Source: Candidatus Gastranaerophilales bacterium (lineage in GTDB: Bacteria > Cyanobacteriota > Vampirovibrionia > Gastranaerophilales > Gastranaerophilaceae). Taken from it: a stretch of DNA of 64,000 nt. This document shows, one piece after another, positions 60,317 through 64,000 of the stretch. Position 1 is the stretch's first letter, and every line of letters starts with the position of its first letter. Location: positions 1-64,000 of the forward strand of contig CALUVM010000001.1 in the NCBI GenBank assembly GCA_944324255.1. The letters are read 5' to 3'. The notes under the pieces are model-generated. The model worked only from the letters and a program-made list of their open reading frames with translations, did no database searches and was not told where the DNA came from. The translations under genes and the position numbers were made by a program.

Positions 60317-61180
60317 CTATAATTCAGAGAAATATATTTCCTGAATTATCCCTATAATCTTATTTAAGAAATTTTTATATTTAATTCTATCTGCGTATCC
60401 TGATAATACAATATCAGCATGAGCTTTACAAGGTCTTATATGAACCTCTGCTTTTTTATTAGCATTTTCATAAATGAATTCCGCAGAATCTCCCAAATCT
60501 CTTTCTGCTGCTCTTATAAAGAACCTTTTTCGTTTGATATCTTCCGGAATATCAACATATATTTTAAAATTGAAAGCATCTTTAACCTTAGATGTCAAAG
60601 TAAATAATCCTTCAGAAATAATAACTTTTGACGGTTTTGCAAGGGTATAATTATCATATCTTATTGCAGTACCGCTCATATCGTACTTAGGCAGATAAGT
60701 CTGCTTTCCTGCAAGAAGTTCTTTTATATGCCTGCTCATTAGTTCAAGCTCAAGAGCTTCCGGACTGTCAAGGTCATAATGCTTTGCAAATTCTGCAAAA
60801 CTTCCGGCTTTTTTAACCATTTCTGAACGGTCGTAATAATAATCATCCGTGTTAACCCGGGTGATGACTTCTTCTATCCCGAATTCTGCAGCAAAGGATT
60901 CAATAGTGTCTATCAAATCCTTTGTAATAGTTGATTTCCCGCTCGCCGTCTCTCCTGCGATACCTATTGATGCCGGCATCTGTATTTTACCTGATATATA
61001 TGCCGCAATCTTTTTTATTACAAAAGGATTGTATGCCAGTAATACAGAATCCGGTGTGTGGAGTTCTTTTTCAAAGATTCTGTTTAAATAAAGCTCAATC
61101 TCATCACATAATGAAGATGGTTTTGTTACGTATTGTGATTTAGTTGATATATTAGATTTGTTTGCGATATTTTGAAGCAT
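60317..61180 (-). CDS. Uridine kinase / phosphoribulokinase family protein
   Basis: A 287-residue P-loop kinase. Walker A is GIAGETASGKSTITKDL, and NTDDYYYDR is the typical uridine-kinase substrate segment; VIISEGLFTL and the RFFIRAAERDLG lid follow. A ~70-residue N-terminal extension precedes the kinase fold, so the exact substrate is uncertain. TATAAT lies about 25 bases before the ATG on the minus strand, with a weak ribosome site. The unknown gene at 59790-60305 follows. Confidence 0.82.
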   Translation of the reverse strand: MLQNIANKSNISTKSQYVTKPSSLCDEIELYLNRIFEKELHTPDSVLLAYNPFVIKKIAAYISGKIQMPASIGIAGETASGKSTITKDLIDTIESFAAEFGIEEVITRVNTDDYYYDRSEMVKKAGSFAEFAKHYDLDSPEALELELMSRHIKELLAGKQTYLPKYDMSGTAIRYDNYTLAKPSKVIISEGLFTLTSKVKDAFNFKIYVDIPEDIKRKRFFIRAAERDLGDSAEFIYENANKKAEVHIRPCKAHADIVLSGYADRIKYKNFLNKIIGIIQEIYFSEL

Positions 61181-61249
61181 AAAAACTATTCTCAGTTTTC
61201 CTTTGTTTTATTATACACTATTCAAAGTAAAAAAAAAGTTTTTTTTGCG

Positions 61250-61516
61250 GGGGTAAATGTAATCTTTACAATTGGAAATAAACCTACAAAATCATAGATA
61301 AGGATTTGGGGTAAATGTAATCTTTACAATTGGAAATAAACCTACAAAATCATAGATAAGGATTTGGGGTAAATGTAATCTTTACAATTGGAAATAAACC
61401 TACAAAATCATAGATAAGGATTTGGGGTAAAGTAATCTTTACAATTGGAGATAAACCTGCAAAATTGAAGATAAGAATTTGAGATAAATGTAATATTTAC
61501 AATTGAGAATATAAGC
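61250..61516 (+). repeat. 58-bp tandem repeat array with dyads, upstream of polA
   Basis: Three identical 58-bp units (61250-61307, 61308-61365, 61366-61423) are followed by a diverged 57-bp copy (61424-61480) and a partial fifth (61481-61516). Each unit holds the dyad TGTAA-N3-TTACA (61258-61270, 61316-61328, 61374-61386, 61489-61501; 61431-61443 has one change). The array occupies most of the gene-free interval before polA, ending just before a TAAAAT at 61528-61533. Confidence 0.9.
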
Positions 61517-61551
61517 TATTTTTTTGGTAAAATACATCTAGGGAGTAATAT

Positions 61552-64000
61552 ATGTCAGATAAAAAAACTTTGGTATTGATAGATGGTCATGCGTTAGCCT
61601 ACAGACAGTATTTTGCGCTTGAAAGAACAGGAATGAAGAATTCTGAAAATCAGCCGACCTGGGCGGTATACGGTTTTTTTAAAGCAATATTTGATTTGCT
61701 TTCCAAAATAAAGCCTGATTTTATAGCTGTAGCTTTTGATGTCGGCAGGCATACTTTCAGAACGGATAAATATGAGGAATACAAAGCAAACAGGGATGCC
61801 ATGCCGGATACTTTGAGATGTCAGATTTCTACAATTGTTGAAGGGTTGGAGGCTTTTGATATTCCTATTTATACTAAAGAAGGGTTTGAAGCTGATGATA
61901 TTATTGGTACAATTTCAAAAATAGCAGCCGAAAACGGAAACCATACTTTAATCTTGACCGGTGATCAGGATAGCTTTCAACTTGTAGACGAAGCCGGACT
62001 TGTAAAGGTTCTTATTCCTACCAAAGGAGAGCTTGTTGAGTATGATTGGACTAAGGTTTTCGAAAAATTGGGAGTTTATCCTAATCAGGTTATTGATTAT
62101 AAAGGTTTAAGGGGGGATACCTCCGATAATATCCCCGGGATTAAGGGGATAGGAGAAAAAACTGCTCAAAAATTATTAAGCCGGTATCCGCATCTTGAAG
62201 AGCTTCTTGCAGATTGCGAAAATATTCCCGAAAAAGCTGTAAAAGAAAAAATCTGTACTCAGAAAGATATTGCTGTTCTATCAAAAGAGCTTGCTACAAT
62301 TATAAGAGATGTTGATATCGATTTTGATATAAATACTGCAAGCGTAACACTTCCGCAGATGGCAAAAGTTTCTGCATTTCTAAGGAAGATGCAGTTCTAT
62401 ACTTTTATAAAAAATATAGATAAAATCCTCTCCTCATTTAACCCGGAAAGTATTTCAAACGGCGAAAATTTAAGCCTGTTTACTTCTGTAAAGCCGCAAA
62501 CAGGAGATTCTATCCAGCAAAATATCTTTACTCAAGCAATTAAAGAAACAGTACAGGATAGCGATTTGGAATATCTGGTTATTGATGCGAACCTGTTATC
62601 GTCTGCCCTTGAGGATATAAAGAATTCTGAACGCATAGGAATTAGATACTATTCAAAGGAAGGTATTCTTGACCATATTGCAGTTGCTGCCGGAAAGAAT
62701 TATTATTTCGGCAGGGATTTTATAGAATCTCTAAGACCTGTTATAGAAAATAAAAATATTAAAAAAGTTGCTTTCGATGCAAAATCTGAGTACCATGTGC
62801 TTTTAAATAACGGATTCTCTCCTAAAGGGCTTGAATATGATGTACTTTTAGCAAGTTATGTTAAAGACCCTAACAGAAAGCATACTCTTGAAGCTCAGGC
62901 TCTGGATTTTTTGAATCATATACTTGCACAGCCTGATGATATAGAGAAATTTAGCTGTGATGAGGCAAGAACTGCTTTAAGACTTTATGATTACTGGATT
63001 AAGAATCTTGATGAAAAAGAAGCCAAATTGGTAAACGATATAGAAATTCCTCTGACTGTTGTTCTTGCCAAAATGGAGCATACAGGTGTCGCAATAGATG
63101 TAAATTATCTAAAAGAACTATCTTCTTATATGACTGAAAAGCTTGCAGAACTTGAAGATATTATTTATCAGCTTGCCGGAGAACCTTTTAATATAAACTC
63201 TCCAAAGCAGGTTGCGGAGATTTTATTTGATAAACTGGAATTAAAATCCAAGAAGAAAAAATCCCGCTCTACAAGCGCAGAAGTTCTGGAAGAACTTGCT
63301 TCTGAATATGAAATATGTGATTATATACTTCAGCATAGAAAGTTCTCAAAACTCAAATCAACATACACTGATGCATTACCGGCATTAATAAGTAAACGTG
63401 ATGGCAGAATACATACAACATATAATCAGGCATTAACCGTTACCGGCAGGTTATCATCTTCCAATCCCAATTTACAAAATATTCCGATAAGGACAGAAGA
63501 AGGTAATAAAATACGTGCAGCTTTTTGTGCGGAAAATAAGGAAACTTCGTTAATTTTATCTGCTGATTATTCTCAAATTGAGTTAAGGCTTCTTGCGCAT
63601 GTATCAGGAGATGAAAATTTAATCCATGCTTTTACTTCAGGCGAAGATGTTCATACGATGACAGCTTCAAAAGTTTTCGGGGTTCCTTTGCCGGAAGTTA
63701 CTAAAGAAATGCGAAGAAAGGCGAAAGCCGTAAACTTCGGAATTGTCTACGGTCAATCCAAGTACGGACTTGCGAAGAATATCGGGATTTCCAATGATGA
63801 TGCCCAGCAATTTATAGATAAATATTTTGAGCATTATCCGGGTGTAAAAGAGTATATGAACTATGAAAAAGAATTTGTTAATAAAAACGGATATGTAGAA
63901 ACAATTTTCGGAAGAAAACGTTATCTTATGTCAGAACTCCAGAGCCCGAATTTTCAAATAAGAGAGTTTGCTCAAAGAGCTGCGATTAACCAGCCATTAC
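61552..64000 (+). CDS. polA: DNA polymerase I (5' part, cut by window end)
   Basis: The first 816 codons of PolA. The 5'-3' exonuclease domain (KTLVLIDGHALAYRQYFAL, EGFEADDIIGTI, TGDQDSFQLV, IPGIKGIGEKTAQ) is followed by a 3'-5' exonuclease-like domain (about 320-510), where catalytic acidic residues are not all obvious, and the polymerase domain with SADYSQIELRLLAHVSGD and RRKAKAVNFGIVYG. The C-terminal motif C lies outside the window. GGGAG precedes the ATG; TAAAAT at 61528-61533 is the likely -10. Confidence 0.95.
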   Translation, partial: MSDKKTLVLIDGHALAYRQYFALERTGMKNSENQPTWAVYGFFKAIFDLLSKIKPDFIAVAFDVGRHTFRTDKYEEYKANRDAMPDTLRCQISTIVEGLEAFDIPIYTKEGFEADDIIGTISKIAAENGNHTLILTGDQDSFQLVDEAGLVKVLIPTKGELVEYDWTKVFEKLGVYPNQVIDYKGLRGDTSDNIPGIKGIGEKTAQKLLSRYPHLEELLADCENIPEKAVKEKICTQKDIAVLSKELATIIRDVDIDFDINTASVTLPQMAKVSAFLRKMQFYTFIKNIDKILSSFNPESISNGENLSLFTSVKPQTGDSIQQNIFTQAIKETVQDSDLEYLVIDANLLSSALEDIKNSERIGIRYYSKEGILDHIAVAAGKNYYFGRDFIESLRPVIENKNIKKVAFDAKSEYHVLLNNGFSPKGLEYDVLLASYVKDPNRKHTLEAQALDFLNHILAQPDDIEKFSCDEARTALRLYDYWIKNLDEKEAKLVNDIEIPLTVVLAKMEHTGVAIDVNYLKELSSYMTEKLAELEDIIYQLAGEPFNINSPKQVAEILFDKLELKSKKKKSRSTSAEVLEELASEYEICDYILQHRKFSKLKSTYTDALPALISKRDGRIHTTYNQALTVTGRLSSSNPNLQNIPIRTEEGNKIRAAFCAENKETSLILSADYSQIELRLLAHVSGDENLIHAFTSGEDVHTMTASKVFGVPLPEVTKEMRRKAKAVNFGIVYGQSKYGLAKNIGISNDDAQQFIDKYFEHYPGVKEYMNYEKEFVNKNGYVETIFGRKRYLMSELQSPNFQIREFAQRAAINQPL

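Noticed and set aside
61250-61516. Tandem repeats as a CRISPR array
   Set aside because: The 58-bp units are directly adjacent with no unique spacers, and no cas gene is nearby.

Overview
The window reads as a chromosomal segment of an AT-rich, diderm, fermentative gut-type bacterium. The gene set fits a non-photosynthetic relative of Cyanobacteria (Melainabacteria/Vampirovibrionia, Gastranaerophilales-like). It combines outer-membrane lipid transport proteins (MlaE, LptF/G family), MurJ, a SigB/SigF-type sigma factor, a DUF212 phosphatase-like protein, a PSP1/RicT protein, a SpoIID-domain protein, ferredoxin-dependent 2-oxoacid oxidoreductase and a flagellin. The lineage is an inference from gene content; no rRNA is present to confirm it. 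Coding density is high, with many 1-17 bp overlaps, and most genes are housekeeping.

Layout. 1-4 kb: intergenic palindromes, small membrane and unknown proteins, SIMPL protein, RicT-like protein, gpsA. 4-7 kb: a LysM/GH24 lysozyme convergent with murQ, then ribH. 7-13 kb: rsgA, polyprenyl synthase, DUF212, then the tail of the spc ribosomal operon (rpsE-rpmD-rplO-secY). 13-17 kb: a lone short flagellin divergent from the korDABC operon. 17-20 kb (minus): ilvE-mlaE, and sigma factor-prepilin peptidase-unknown. 20-28 kb: EF-hand protein, TSCPD protein, isocitrate-type dehydrogenase, tRNA-Thr(CGT), a divergent winged-helix/MFS pair, thiC, LptF/G, matrixin, unknown. 28-40 kb: dnaX, then amidase-cysS-SpoIID-murJ-cdd and pgpH-ybeY-dgkA. 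40-49 kb: clpB, dnaB, mntP, a PurL-like protein lacking its C-terminal part, ribF and a formyltransferase. 49-54 kb (minus): aroC-aroK-aroB and ispG with a small exported protein. 54-61 kb: phosphoesterase, HTH regulator, ispH, S1 protein, P-loop protein, an RGG-like zinc-ribbon protein, rimM-trmD, unknown, uridine-kinase-like protein. 61-64 kb: a 58-bp tandem repeat array and the 5' part of polA, cut by the window end.

Themes. Envelope growth genes are spread through the window (amidase, SpoIID, MurJ, DgkA, MurQ, lysozyme, MlaE, LptF/G, IspG/IspH and polyprenyl synthase). Energy metabolism looks anaerobic (KorDABC with its own ferredoxin, Fe-S isoprenoid enzymes).

The most notable non-coding signal is a recurring promoter architecture. 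A -10 hexamer ends 6-7 bases before the start codon and no Shine-Dalgarno is visible. I see it at rsgA, the winged-helix gene, the MFS gene, aroC, ispG, the HTH gene and the P-loop gene, which predicts leaderless mRNAs beside ordinary SD-led genes. Other points worth attention: a dyad-bearing tandem array before polA, a perfect 12-bp palindrome in the kor promoter, an inverted repeat bracketing the HTH promoter, and an unusual zinc-ribbon/RGG/duplicated-module protein beside rimM-trmD. I found no CRISPR array, prophage, insertion sequence or clear defence system.
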